Part shown: positions 1 to 9,357 of the stretch, in pieces
Layout: every line of letters starts with the position of its first letter
Numbering within the stretch: position 1 is the first letter of the stretch
Assembly: GCF_036452155.1 (NCBI RefSeq)
Contig: NZ_JAWJZY010000001.1
DNA: 64,000 nucleotides
From: Sorlinia euscelidii
GTDB lineage: Bacteria; Pseudomonadota; Alphaproteobacteria; Acetobacterales; Acetobacteraceae
Reading direction: 5' to 3' (one strand)
The notes under the pieces: model-generated
Told to the model about the DNA's origin: nothing
Database searches by the model: none
The model's input: only the letters and a program-made list of their open reading frames with translations
Program-made: the position numbers and the translations under genes

Positions 1-341
1 ACCCGCGTGCTGCGTCGGGCAATGGAGGCGGCGTAATCACCGATACGTTCGAGGTCACTGCTGATTTTGAGCGCCGACACGATTTCCCGTAAGTCGCCCG
101 CCATGGGGCTGCGGAGGGCGAGAAGGCGGATCGCAAGCCCTTCAATATCCCGTTCAAGCTGATCAACCATCGGATCATGGTCGATCGCCTCCTGCGCTGC
201 GGTGACGTTATGGTCGAGGACCGCTGAAACGGCCTGAGAAACCTGGTTTTCAACAATGCCGCACATGCGGGCCATCATGCCGCGCAGATGGTCAAGCTCA
301 TGCTCAAAACTTTTAACGGTGTGTACGCCATCCATACCCAT
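1..341 (-). CDS. phoU: Phosphate transport regulator PhoU (3' part outside window)
   Basis: PhoU is a cytoplasmic helical-bundle protein that links the PstSCAB phosphate transporter to the PhoR/PhoB two-component system and represses the Pho response when phosphate is plentiful. Translating the minus strand from an ATG at 341 gives a helix-rich start (MGMDGVHTVKSF) followed by PhoU-typical HELDHLRGMMARM and a second helix with LERDIEGLAIRLLALRSPMAGDLREIVSALK, here cited only as a pattern of conserved leucines plus the SDLERIGDYA motif. About 113 residues are visible of an expected 220-240. It lies 24 bases downstream of pstB in the same direction, which is the normal pst-phoU order. The start is inferred; the rest of the gene lies beyond the window edge. 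Confidence 0.9.
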   Translation of the reverse strand, partial: MGMDGVHTVKSFEHELDHLRGMMARMCGIVENQVSQAVSAVLDHNVTAAQEAIDHDPMVDQLERDIEGLAIRLLALRSPMAGDLREIVSALKISSDLERIGDYAASIARRSTR

Positions 342-364
342 CTCGACACCTCATGAAAACCGTA

Positions 365-1171
365 TCAGCCAAATCGTCCTGTAATATAATCCTGCGTCTG
401 TTTCTGGCGGGGGTTGGTGAACATCTTGTCGGCGTCTCCCACTTCCACCAGCGCCCCCATATAGAAGAAGGCCACCTGGTCCGCACAGCGCGCCGCCTGC
501 TGCATGTTATGCGTCACGATCGCGATAGTGAAATCCTCCTTCAGCTCGTCCAGTAGCTCCTCAATCCGCGCTGTTGAAATCGGGTCAAGCGCAGAGGTTG
601 GCTCATCCAGCAGCAGGACTTCCGGCCGCGTGGCGATGCTGCGGGCGATACAGAGGCGTTGCTGCTGCCCGCCGGAAAGCCCCGTCGCCCCGTCTTTCAG
701 GCGGTCGCGGACTTCCTTCCACAGTGCCACACGCGTGAGGGCATCCTCAACGCGCATATCCATTTCAGAGCGGGATAATTTCTCATGAAGTCGCACGCCG
801 AAGGCGATATTTTCATAGATCGACATGGGGAAAGGTGTTGGCTTCTGAAAAACCATGCCGATCCGCGCCCGCAACACATTCACGTCAAGTGACGGGTCAA
901 GGATGTTGACCCCGTCAAATGTCACCTGCCCTTCGGCGCGCTGGCCGGGGTAAAGATCATACATCCGGTTGAAAACCCGCAGCAATGTGGATTTGCCGCA
1001 GCCGGAAGGCCCGATCATGGCCGTGACACGCTGTTTCAGAAAGTCCAGATTGATCTTTTTAAGTGCCTGGTGATGTCCGTAATAAAAACTGAGGTCCCGG
1101 ACGGCGATGGCGGCATCCGCCTTGATGCGCGCCGCGTCCCGCTCTTTCAGTGCTTCAGAAGCCTGACTCAT
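365..1171 (-). CDS. pstB: Phosphate ABC transporter ATP-binding protein PstB
   Basis: PstB is the ATPase subunit that powers high-affinity phosphate import through the PstC/PstA channel at the inner membrane. The 268-residue product has Walker A GPSGCGKST, the Q-loop in MVFQKPTPFPMS, the ABC signature LSGGQQQRLCIARS and Walker B VLLLDEPTSALDP followed by the switch histidine in IVTHNMQQAARCAD. The FQKPTPFPMSIYEN stretch is characteristic of PstB among ABC ATPases. Length matches the family (about 260). It sits between pstA (16-base gap) and phoU, so it is part of the pst operon. Expected control is by PhoB, but I see no convincing Pho box in the window. Confidence 0.97.
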   Translation of the reverse strand: MSQASEALKERDAARIKADAAIAVRDLSFYYGHHQALKKINLDFLKQRVTAMIGPSGCGKSTLLRVFNRMYDLYPGQRAEGQVTFDGVNILDPSLDVNVLRARIGMVFQKPTPFPMSIYENIAFGVRLHEKLSRSEMDMRVEDALTRVALWKEVRDRLKDGATGLSGGQQQRLCIARSIATRPEVLLLDEPTSALDPISTARIEELLDELKEDFTIAIVTHNMQQAARCADQVAFFYMGALVEVGDADKMFTNPRQKQTQDYITGRFG

Positions 1172-1187
1172 GCAATCTGCCTATCCT

Positions 1188-2075
1188 TTAACGACCAGTG
1201 TCGCGAATACAGAACCGTGCGATAATATTGATGCCCAGCACGCCAATCGTCACGATCAGCGCGCCTGCCCAGGCAAGGCGAACCCAATCCTCATATGAGG
1301 CCCCGGCATATTGATATATGGCGAGGGGAAGACTTGCCATCGGCCGGTTCAGGCTGAATGACCAGTTCTGATTTCCCAGCGATGTAAATAAAAGCGGAGC
1401 TGTCTCCCCACTGACCCGCGCCAGTGCCAGCAGGATGCCGGTCAGCACGCCGGGCGCGGCGGCGCGCAGGCATAAAAGCAGCACGACGCGCCATTGCGTG
1501 GCCCCGAGGGCCGAGCCGGCCTCACGCATCGCAACCGGCACGAGGCGCAGCATATCCTCCGTCGTGCGCACGATGATCGGCACAGCCAGGATGGCCAGCG
1601 CCACCGCCCCCGCGAAACCGGAAAAACGATGGAAGGGTGCGACAAGGATCAGATAAACGAAAAGTCCGATCAGAATGGAAGGCGCGGAGAGAAGCACATC
1701 GGAAACAAAGCGCACCGTAAAAGCGAGGCGCCCGCCGCTTCGACATTCAGACAGATAGATCCCGCAGCCCAGCCCGATGGGCGTCGCCATTAACAGGCCG
1801 ATAAATGTCTGGATCAGGCTGCCGATGATCGCATTGGCAAGGCCCGAATGATGGCCCGGCGGTCCCATCGGAACCAGAAACGTCGCCACGGACATGCCGG
1901 CGAGGCCATTTTTAAGCAGCGTCCATAAAATGGAGACGAGCACGATGACGAGGCTCACCGTCGCCAGAGTGCCGAGGAGTGTGGCGAAACGGTCCGCCAT
2001 ATGGCGCCGCCGCAGGATACCGCTTTTTCGCCATCCATGCTGCTGGGGATGCGGTGCCTGATGAGGGTGTTTCAT
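1188..2075 (-). CDS. pstA: Phosphate ABC transporter permease PstA
   Basis: PstA is one of the two membrane subunits forming the phosphate channel. The 295-residue product starts with a histidine- and arginine-rich cytoplasmic tail, then has about six hydrophobic helices. The binding-protein-dependent permease (EAA) loop is seen in MREAGSALGATQWRVVLLLCLRAAAPGVLTGILLALARVSGETAPLLF, of which the ETAPLLFT end is typical for PstA. The ATG overlaps the stop of pstC by ATGA once the pstC frameshift is corrected, indicating translational coupling. A second in-frame Met (MADRFATLL, residue 26) could be the true start, but the coupled ATG is preferred. Confidence 0.94.
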   Translation of the reverse strand: MKHPHQAPHPQQHGWRKSGILRRRHMADRFATLLGTLATVSLVIVLVSILWTLLKNGLAGMSVATFLVPMGPPGHHSGLANAIIGSLIQTFIGLLMATPIGLGCGIYLSECRSGGRLAFTVRFVSDVLLSAPSILIGLFVYLILVAPFHRFSGFAGAVALAILAVPIIVRTTEDMLRLVPVAMREAGSALGATQWRVVLLLCLRAAAPGVLTGILLALARVSGETAPLLFTSLGNQNWSFSLNRPMASLPLAIYQYAGASYEDWVRLAWAGALIVTIGVLGINIIARFCIRDTGR

Positions 2076-3045
2076 GCCTGTTTACCGCGCAGCAGCCAAC
2101 GTGCTGCACCGAGTGTCGCGAAGGAGAGGACCATCAGGATAAATCCAAGCGCAAGCAGGGATGATAATTTGAGGCTTCCCGCAGCGCTCTCGGGAAATTC
2201 GAGCGCGATAAGCGAGGCCACGCTGTTCCGGGGGAGAAGAGTGACCAGCCCATGATGTTGACATTGCCGATGACGAAGGTCACGGCCATCGTCTCTCCCA
2301 GGGCGCGCCCGGTGCCGAGGACGATCCCGCCGATAATCCCCGTCCGCGCCCAGGGCGCCACGATGCGACGCATGACTTCCCACCTGTTGGCGCCCAGGCC
2401 GAAAGCACTTTCCCGCAACATGGTCGGCGCGACTTTAAAGACGTCGCACATGATGGCCGTCATGAGCGGCGTGATCATGATTGCAAGGACGATCCCGGCA
2501 GACATCAGCCCGAGGCCATAGGCCGGTCCGCTCACAAGATGCTGGATGAAAGGCGTGTGCCGAAAGTAATGATGGAGAAAAGGCTGCACATGACGCGCCA
2601 TGAAAGGCACTATGACGAAAAACCCCCACATGCCGAAAATAATGGACGGCACGGCAGCAAGGAGCTGAATGGCGGAAGCAAAGGTGGAGGCCACAATGCG
2701 CGGTGCAATGAAGGTCAGCCAGAAGGCGGTGCCAAAAGCAATCGGCACGGCAAAGAGCACCGCGATGAAGGTTGATGCCACTGTCCCGAAGACAGGCGCA
2801 AGCGCACCATATTGCTGGGTGACCGGGTTCCAGACATTGGAGATAATGAAATTAAGGCCGAAATGGCGGAAGGCGGCGAACCCGCCAACCCCCATACTGA
2901 CAACGAGCCCGCCCAGAGCGAGCAGCACAATGAGCGCGCAGAGGCACGCTACACCCCGAAAAAGGCGATCCCCTTTCCAAAATGGCGTCTCGCCAATCTG
3001 AGGAATGGATCGACCGACGTCTCGAGCATCGGGGATAAGCGCCAT
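2072..3045 (-). CDS. pstC: Phosphate ABC transporter permease PstC (one-base frameshift near the end)
   Basis: PstC pairs with PstA to form the phosphate-import channel. I choose the ATG at 3045 (MALIPDARDVGR) because the 56 codons upstream are not PstC-like. The reading frame runs through six hydrophobic segments and the permease loop (LRESAFGLGANRWEVMRRIVAPWA, then LGTGRALGETMAVTFVIGN), then leaves the family pattern after GWSLFSPG. The correct C-terminus (NSVASLIALEFPESAAG and a last membrane helix ending WLLRGKQA) continues in another frame to a stop at 2072. One base is missing at the G5 run 2230-2234 (plus strand) or the adjacent CC. The restored stop overlaps pstA as ATGA, which argues that the gene is intact in the cell. 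No pstS lies upstream. Confidence 0.9.
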
Positions 3046-3488
3046 ATGTGTGTCGGACCCTAACCTGACGGGAAAGCAGACTGAACAATAAAAACCAATC
3101 CGCTTTGCTAATGACCCGGTTATAACGCGAATGCGCCTGAAATCGTCAAGGGTTCGAAGCGCGACCCTTACGACGTAGCGGGTCAGGCGCTGCTTGCGCG
3201 CCCTGTCATGCAACCCGTTAAGGGGCGTTCCTCACAATGATTTTCCTTGCCTGTTCTTGGGGCAGGGTTTTCCAGCGACCTTTATGCAACGGATTTGTGA
3301 AGTTTTTTTGAAAACGCCTCCGACGCCCCATTCACGCGCGCTGCACGACATTGCCACACTGTGAAATAATAAGGCGGCGCGAAATCGGGCGACCATCAGG
3401 AAAAGCTTTTTTGACAGCGCATAAGGGAGACACCATACATAAAACAGGGACATTCCCTGTCGATCATTCTCAGGCTACAGGTTCCATC
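3046..3488. other. Intergenic region between divergent pstC and glycosyltransferase
   Basis: About 440 bases lie between the pstC start and the chosen start of the glycosyltransferase. The region must hold both divergent promoters. I see an isolated CTGTCAT half-site at 3203-3209, but no second half at the proper spacing, so I do not call a Pho box. I see no RNA gene. In-frame extensions of both neighbours run into it but are not family-like. Confidence 0.5.
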
Positions 3489-5999
3489 ATGACGGCGCAG
3501 AATTCACCATTCCGTGGACTGGTTGATTTTTACGAAAACGGTGTGGCACGCGGTTGGGCCATCCATCTCAATCGCCGCGGCCCCCTTCACATCCACGTGC
3601 TGATGGATGGGCAGGAAGTCGCCACGGTGGAGGCGGCGGCGGCGCGCCCGGACCTCGGTGGTCTTATGAAATCAGGCGAGCAGAATATCGGATTTACGTT
3701 CGAAATCCCCGCGACTTATCTTGACGGTCAGGCACATGCCCTTTCCTTCCGCTTTCCTGATGGCAGCATTGTGCCTGTCAGCGCCTCCGGCAGCGGGCAG
3801 GACTTTACGGAAGAGCTTCTGATCGGCGAGTACGCCGCCCAGCAGATTACCGGCTACTTTGAAGGGCTTCGCCAGGGTCAGGTGGTGGGTTGGGTCCTCA
3901 TCCCGGGGGAAAGCGGGGCGTTGGAAGGCGGGGCAACGGTCGCTTTATCGATTGACGGACGTCATATTGCGCGTGTCAAAGCGGATCGCTTCCGTGGGGA
4001 TGTCGGTGAATCCCTCGATGCGGACGGGCTCTGTGGTTTCTCAGTGCCCGTGCCCACGGCGTTTCGAGATGGAAAGCCGCATCTTTATGCCGTCACGGTT
4101 GAGCCATCAGGCGTGGCGCTTACCAACAGCCCGCTGCGATCATCCATCGCCGACGATCGGCTTGAGGCGGAACTTGTCGATGTGACAGAGACGATTGACC
4201 GCCTGCATCGCGATCTCTCAGCGCTGCGTCGCAAAATCCGCGACATTATGCCGCATGGGGGATATAATCTCTCAGATTACGACGCCTGGGCCCGCGCTTA
4301 CTATGCCCGCCTCCGCACAGCGGTTGATCATGAGCGGACACACGCTCCTCTGCCCCATTCGCCCCGCGTGTCGGTTCTCTGCCCCGTTTACAAGCCCATT
4401 CTGACGGATTTTATCCAGGCGGTGCAATCCGTCATGGCGCAGACATACCCGCATTGGGAGCTTATTTTTATTGATGATGGCCGCGCTGATGCGACAATTT
4501 CACGCCAGATCGATAATTTCTGCGCGGCGGATAAGCGGATTCGAGTCATCTCGCTCCCGAAAAATCAAGGCATCGCCGGCGCCACCAACGCGGGACTTAT
4601 GAAAGCGAAAGGCGATTATTTTGCGTTTTTCGACCATGACGACGTGCTGGTTGATGTCGCGCTGGAAGTCATGGTCCGCGCTGCGCTGCGCACAAACGCC
4701 CAGTTGCTTTATTCCGACGAAGATAAGATTGACCTGCGTGGGCGCTTCCGCGACCCGAATTTGAAACCGGACTTTTCTTACCGATATTTACTGGGCTGCA
4801 ATTACATCTGTCATCTGACAATGGTTCACGCGGGGCTCGCCCGCAAAATAGGCCTGCTTGATAGCACTTATAACGGTGCGCAGGACCATGATTTCCTCCT
4901 TCGTGCGGTCGAGATATTGCAACCCTCGGACATCTGTCATGTGCGGGATATTCTCTATCACTGGCGCATTACTGAAAATTCGACGGCGGCCAGTCTGAAA
5001 AATAAAAGCTATGCCGTTGAAGCGGGGGTGCGGGCTGTCGCGGCGCATCTGAAGCGGCGCGGCCTCAAAGCCAAACCGGCCTCTATCGATAAACTGACGA
5101 TTTACGACGTGCGCTGGCAATATCGGGCGTCGCCACGCGTGACGATCATCATCCCGTTCAAAGATGAGATCGATATGACGGAACGCTGTGTCACAGCGCT
5201 TCTCGACCGCACACAATATGCCGCCTTCGATATTATTCTCATCGATAACTGGTCAGTCACCCCCGTCGCAAAGCGCTTTGTCTCACGCATGCGTAAAATC
5301 AAGGGCGTGACGGTTTTACGGGTGGAAGAAGCCTTCAATTTTTCCCGCCTCAATAATTTTGCCGTTCGTCATACAGATGCGCCCTTTATTTTGTTCATGA
5401 ATAATGATGTCGTCATTGAAAATCACGACTGGCTTCGCCTCATGGTCAATGAGTGTCTCGCGGCGGAGGATGTCGCCGTCGTCGGGAATATGCTGCTTTA
5501 TAAAGATGAGACCATCCAACATGCCGGTGTCATAATCGGCCCGGATGTGATTGGCGCGCATGCTCATCGCCGCTTTGGACGCCATGATAAGGGCTATATC
5601 GGGCGCATCGCTTTGACGCATGAGGTCTCCGCCGTGACGGCGGCCTGCATGCTGGCGCGACGCGACATTTTCCTCGCTGTCGGTGGATTCGATGAGGATC
5701 ATCTCTCGATCGCTTATAATGACGTCGATCTGTGCCTCAAAATCCGTCAGGCCGGACATCGCGTCCTTTATGTGGCGGACAGCGTGGCCCATCATTATGA
5801 AAGCCATTCCCGCGGCACGGATGATCGGCCTGAACATGAGACGCGCTTCTTCCTGGAGACGCAGTTCATGCGGGAGAAATGGGCTGGATATGAGGATTTC
5901 GAGGTCGACCCGTATTTTGCGCGTTACTTCCGCACTGATGCCACACCTTTTATGGATCTGCGTCGACCGGAGGAAATCCCCGTGCCGGACAAGCTTTAG
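3489..5999 (+). CDS. Large glycosyltransferase with two GT2 domains and N-terminal beta modules
   Basis: Predicted cytoplasmic glycan-assembly enzyme of about 836 residues. From the ATG at 3489 (MTAQNSPFRG) there are two related N-terminal modules (about 8-110 and 118-240), each with a G-x-x-x-GW pattern (GVARGWAI; GQVVGWVL) and an IDG/MDG turn, probably small beta-sandwich folds. A short coiled segment follows (about 230-260). The first GT-A family 2 domain starts near 293 (SVLCPVYKP), with FIDDG, the NQGIAGATNAG motif and metal-binding DHDD near 381. The second GT2 domain starts near 550 (VTIIIPFKDE), with MNNDVV near 636 and the late GGFDED...YNDVDLCLKI acceptor motif. Two fused GT2 domains suggest stepwise addition of two sugars to a polysaccharide or O-antigen. 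Donor and acceptor cannot be told from sequence. Confidence 0.85.
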   Translation: MTAQNSPFRGLVDFYENGVARGWAIHLNRRGPLHIHVLMDGQEVATVEAAAARPDLGGLMKSGEQNIGFTFEIPATYLDGQAHALSFRFPDGSIVPVSASGSGQDFTEELLIGEYAAQQITGYFEGLRQGQVVGWVLIPGESGALEGGATVALSIDGRHIARVKADRFRGDVGESLDADGLCGFSVPVPTAFRDGKPHLYAVTVEPSGVALTNSPLRSSIADDRLEAELVDVTETIDRLHRDLSALRRKIRDIMPHGGYNLSDYDAWARAYYARLRTAVDHERTHAPLPHSPRVSVLCPVYKPILTDFIQAVQSVMAQTYPHWELIFIDDGRADATISRQIDNFCAADKRIRVISLPKNQGIAGATNAGLMKAKGDYFAFFDHDDVLVDVALEVMVRAALRTNAQLLYSDEDKIDLRGRFRDPNLKPDFSYRYLLGCNYICHLTMVHAGLARKIGLLDSTYNGAQDHDFLLRAVEILQPSDICHVRDILYHWRITENSTAASLKNKSYAVEAGVRAVAAHLKRRGLKAKPASIDKLTIYDVRWQYRASPRVTIIIPFKDEIDMTERCVTALLDRTQYAAFDIILIDNWSVTPVAKRFVSRMRKIKGVTVLRVEEAFNFSRLNNFAVRHTDAPFILFMNNDVVIENHDWLRLMVNECLAAEDVAVVGNMLLYKDETIQHAGVIIGPDVIGAHAHRRFGRHDKGYIGRIALTHEVSAVTAACMLARRDIFLAVGGFDEDHLSIAYNDVDLCLKIRQAGHRVLYVADSVAHHYESHSRGTDDRPEHETRFFLETQFMREKWAGYEDFEVDPYFARYFRTDATPFMDLRRPEEIPVPDKL

Positions 6000-6017
6000 G
6001 CCCGCTTCATGCGGGCC
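5999..6017. terminator. Convergent terminator-like hairpin
   Basis: GGCCCGC, loop TTCAT, GCGGGCC gives a perfect 7-bp stem starting in the stop codon of the glycosyltransferase and lying before the end of the convergent MFS gene at 6030. There is no clear T tract, so termination strength is uncertain. Confidence 0.55.
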
Positions 6018-6029
6018 TCGCCTGTTGGG

Positions 6030-7244
6030 TCACTCCATCTCGGTTATTGATTTGCCGCTGGTGCGATATTCCTCCGCGACGCTGGCAAGGTAAATCCCAA
6101 ACCCACCGAGGGATAGAAGCATCCCGACCCAACCAACGGCACTCCAGCCCAGGCCGGACGTAATGGCGATGCCGCCCAGCCACGGCCCGACCGCATTGGC
6201 GATGTTAAACGCGCTCTGATTAAGCGCCGCCGCTAATCCTTCAGCCCCCACCGCCACAGCAAGAAGGCGGGAATTGACGACCGTGGCGAGTCCACCACTG
6301 GCGCCGATCATAAAGACATTGATGCATAAGGGGATAAAACGGTGCGCTGCCTCCGGGAAGCCCGCCATGGAGGCCGCCCCCATCAGCAGCACGCCGCCCA
6401 GCGTCGGCACCATGCGTCGGTCCGCGAGGAAGGCACAGACAACCGTGCCCACCGTCATCCCAACCCCGAAAATCGCGAGGAGCACAGGCAGAAGCGTGGC
6501 GGGGACATGGGTCACATGGGTCAGGATCGAAGCGAGGTAGGTGTAGACGCAAAACACCCCCCCGAAACCGACCGCCCCAATTGCCAGTGTCAACCAGACC
6601 TGCTTGAGCTTCAAGGCTGACATTTCCGAGACAATGCTCGCATTCTCCCGCGGACGGACATCGGGTGAGAAGCGGGCGATCAGCGCCATGGTGAGGGCGG
6701 CCAGGGCGGCGATAAGGGCAAAGGCCCAGCGCCACCCCACAAGCTGCCCGAGGAAATTGGCCAGCGGCACGCCGCAAATGGTCGCTAATGTCAGGCCGAG
6801 AATGACACGCCCCACGGCCTGCGACCTTTTATTTGGCGGGACAAGGTAGGAGGCGACAATCCCGGCAATGCCGAAATAAGCCCCGTGCGGCACGCCGCTG
6901 AGGAAGCGGAAGATCAGGAATGTCTCAAAATTGGGCGCCAACGCGCTCAGGCCGTTTGCGATGCAATAAAACAACATCATCGCGATCAACATGCGCTTGC
7001 GACTCATCCTGGCGGAAAAGAGTGCGATGATGGGCGCGCCGAAGCACACGCCGCAAGCATAGAGGACAATGGCGTAACTGGCCTGCGGGTCCGTCAGGCC
7101 GAAACTATGCGCAACCATGGGCACGATGCTCATGGCCGCGAATTCGGCCGTTCCGATCGCGAAGGAACCAAGACCAAGGGCGATAAAAATAATCAGATTT
7201 TCTCGGGATGTGCGGGGGATCACATCGTGATGGGAAGCGCCCAT
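6030..7244 (-). CDS. MFS efflux transporter (DHA1 type, AraJ/YdhP-like)
   Basis: Inner-membrane transporter of about 404 residues, predicted to export a drug, sugar or arabinose-like compound by proton antiport. It has 12 hydrophobic segments. The first begins LIIFIALGLGSFAIGTAEF, the typical N-terminus of the AraJ/YdhP/PbuE branch (the GTxEF signature of DHA1 members). The loop after helix 2 has FSARMSRKRML in place of the canonical G-x3-D-R-x-G-R-R. The start is set at the ATG at 7244 (MGASHHDVIP); seven further upstream codons are open but less likely. It converges on the glycosyltransferase gene and is divergent from dps. Substrate unknown. Confidence 0.85.
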   Translation of the reverse strand: MGASHHDVIPRTSRENLIIFIALGLGSFAIGTAEFAAMSIVPMVAHSFGLTDPQASYAIVLYACGVCFGAPIIALFSARMSRKRMLIAMMLFYCIANGLSALAPNFETFLIFRFLSGVPHGAYFGIAGIVASYLVPPNKRSQAVGRVILGLTLATICGVPLANFLGQLVGWRWAFALIAALAALTMALIARFSPDVRPRENASIVSEMSALKLKQVWLTLAIGAVGFGGVFCVYTYLASILTHVTHVPATLLPVLLAIFGVGMTVGTVVCAFLADRRMVPTLGGVLLMGAASMAGFPEAAHRFIPLCINVFMIGASGGLATVVNSRLLAVAVGAEGLAAALNQSAFNIANAVGPWLGGIAITSGLGWSAVGWVGMLLSLGGFGIYLASVAEEYRTSGKSITEME

Positions 7245-7586
7245 AAACTCCTCATTAAGTCTCACCCACCGGCGACAAACGCAGGCTTCGGCAGTCTATG
7301 TACCAAGAGCATGCCCCTAGGAAATAGTTAAGCCGGTTCAATGCGTCGATTGACTATTTTTTTATTCAACTCGGCGCGCGCTCAATCGTTCATCCCCGAC
7401 GACGCGCAACGCGGCGGACAATCATTGGGGGAATCCGCGCGCAATTTAAGTTGTCGCGCCGCAGACCCCTCTTGATTTCAGCGCGCGGGCGCACAACGAT
7501 TAAGTTTGAAGCCCTTGAAGGTCAGGGAATTTCCCGCGTCAGCGTGGCGGCGGGCTGGCCCAGTTTACAAGGCAAAGGACAATGTG
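7245..7586. other. Intergenic region upstream of MFS gene and dps
   Basis: About 340 bases between the divergent MFS and dps genes. It must contain both promoters. I find no convincing -35/-10 pair, operator repeat or RNA gene, and open frames here are short and unlike known proteins. Confidence 0.45.
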
Positions 7587-8123
7587 ATGACTTCCAGAAA
7601 TATGATGCACACGACGCAGAATAACCTTAAATCCAATGCCAAAGCGGTCTCGATCGAAACGCTCAATGCGCGTCTCGCCGATCTGATTGATCTTTCGCTC
7701 ATCACGAAGCAGGCGCATTGGAATTTAAAGGGGCCACAATTTATCGGCATCCATGAAATGCTTGATGGCTTCCGAGACAGTATCGACGCCCTTGTCGATG
7801 AAGTGGCGGAACGCGTGGTGCAACTTGGCGGGACCGCCCTCGGCACGGCGCAAGATGTGACCAGCACATCCTCCTGCAAACCGTATCCGACCGATATTTC
7901 CATGATTTCCGACCATGTGGCCGCGCTGATTGATCGTTATGGCACCGTCGCCAATAATGTTCGCGACGCGATTGACAAAACGGATGATGCTGGCGACGCC
8001 GACACAGCAGACCTCTTCACGGAAGCATCGCGCGCCCTTGACAAGCATCTGTGGTTTTTGGAAGCCCACGTCCAGGCGCCGACGGGCACCATGCGGGATG
8101 GCGACCATAATGGCGCACGTTAA
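7587..8123 (+). CDS. dps: Dps family ferritin-like DNA-binding/iron-storage protein
   Basis: Dps forms a hollow dodecamer that oxidises Fe(II) with hydrogen peroxide, stores the iron and shields DNA during stress. From the ATG at 7587 (MTSRNMMHTTQ) the product is 178 residues, a usual Dps length with a polar N-terminal tail. The inter-subunit ferroxidase residues are visible: His in KQAHWNLKG and the Asp/Glu set in LDGFRDSIDALVDEVAE. An AGGAC ribosome-binding site lies just upstream of this ATG, whereas the longer frame to 7506 has no such support. A strong terminator follows at once, so dps is a single-gene transcript. Control by OxyR or Fur is expected from the family but not visible here. 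Confidence 0.95.
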   Translation: MTSRNMMHTTQNNLKSNAKAVSIETLNARLADLIDLSLITKQAHWNLKGPQFIGIHEMLDGFRDSIDALVDEVAERVVQLGGTALGTAQDVTSTSSCKPYPTDISMISDHVAALIDRYGTVANNVRDAIDKTDDAGDADTADLFTEASRALDKHLWFLEAHVQAPTGTMRDGDHNGAR

Positions 8124-8140
8124 ACGGAACTTATAAAATG

Positions 8141-8167
8141 AAAACGCCCCTTCGGGGGCGTTTTTTT
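8141..8167 (+). terminator. Rho-independent terminator of dps
   Basis: CGCCCC, tetraloop TTCG, GGGGCG (8145-8160), flanked by AAAA upstream and followed by seven T residues (8161-8167). It begins 21 bases after the dps stop. Classic intrinsic terminator, usable in both directions. Confidence 0.95.
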
Positions 8168-9251
8168 GCCTGAAAAAGCGTCAGCAATTATTTGGGTGAG
8201 GCCCCTGTAACGTCCAGCATGCCTGACTGGCTGGCGCAACATTCGCGTGCCCAATGCGCCGCCGCGCTGCGGATCGGAACTGCGCGCTGCCTGCGTTTTC
8301 AAAGCCACAAAAAGCCTTTCATCAATTGACCGTGCTAATGGGACAGGTCCGAACACATGGCTCCGGACGGATCGGCGCTGCCCGATGACCGCGCCCATGC
8401 GGATTGGAACAGGCCGCTTGACCGCCTGTGGCAAGACGGACGCAGTCCTGCGAATCATCGAAAACGTCACCGCCGCGATGACGGTCGACAAACCATGGCG
8501 CTTTGACCAACATTTGAAGATGATCCGGCCTTGGCACGACCCGGGCGTAACGCGCTTTAACGACTCAGCGCCTCCCCTTGGCGATTCGAAGCAATGCGCG
8601 GCGATGGGGGGACGTTCCTATGCCGGCATTTGCCAACTGCCGGTTCGCGCAGGGCCGCCAATATGACACGTCACGGCCGGGCAAGATGATAGTGACCGTC
8701 AGAAGCACCTCTCCATCGCGCGGCCGCTTCACGCGACTCATTATAGTTCAGCAGCCATGGCAGAGCCGCGTGTGACCCGGGCCTGATGAGGCTCGTCGCG
8801 ACCATCCGGTAATCACGCGTCACGTTTGAGGCCGATTGCATCATGCCCGCGTCACCCGGGCTGCGCATGGTCCTGGCTCACGCGCGGAGCGGCACGTTGC
8901 GTAATCAGAATTTGGCAGGGGCCTTGAAGGATGTCTCTACCGACTCGAGTCGGGCGATTCGCCTCATGGTCGAGGGGCAATGCGAGATCACGATGTCGCG
9001 CGGAACATGAACGACTTGTAATGTTGATATGAAATTAAGCCGCCACTTCCGGGGACCAGTCGTTCGATACTAACCGGGATGGAAGTTCTTCGGATTAATG
9101 AGGGGCAAAAATATTTCCTGTGAAATCGATCAGTAGCAAAGCTCTTAAAGTCAGCAACCTTAAGTTGCGTTTGGGCTGCTCTACACGCCAGAGGACTGAA
9201 ATCCCTTCCCCTAATATACGAGAACTATCTGTGTCTGAACTTTTCGTGAAT
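8168..9251. other. Gene-poor, possibly decayed region
   Basis: About 1.1 kb without a recognisable gene. Open frames on both strands are short (up to about 140 codons), overlap one another and match no family I know. The stretch 8170-9000 is G/C-rich like neighbouring coding DNA, which suggests remnants of a dead gene. The last 300 bases become clearly more A/T-rich, as expected of a promoter region or foreign DNA. A short inverted repeat GCAAC-CTTAA-GTTGC lies at 9154-9168. No tRNA, terminator or insertion-sequence end was identified. Confidence 0.45.
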
Positions 9252-9269
9252 AAAATGCAGTAGCATTTT
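9252..9269. promoter_or_regulatory. Inverted repeat upstream of the biosynthetic cluster
   Basis: AAAATGC, 4-base centre AGTA, GCATTTT: a perfect 7-bp dyad 88 bases before the ferredoxin ATG, in an A/T-rich stretch. Its size and position suit a dimeric regulator's operator or a promoter element. A TATGCT that could act as a -10 box lies at 9283-9288, but no good -35 at 17 bases was found. Confidence 0.35.
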
Positions 9270-9357
9270 GAAACTAGATTGTTATGCTCGCCCTCAGGTT
9301 TGAGAGCCCCGACAACTCAGGCGGGCATGCTCACAACGGCTTCGGGGAACAGGACAC

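Noticed and set aside
3203..3209. Pho box before pstC
   Set aside because: Only one CTGTCAT half-site, without a partner at 11-base spacing and on the strand facing the glycosyltransferase.
8247..8666. Protein-coding gene of about 140 residues in the gene-poor zone
   Set aside because: Overlapping open frames exist on both strands, with no ribosome-binding site and no family resemblance; treated as decayed DNA.
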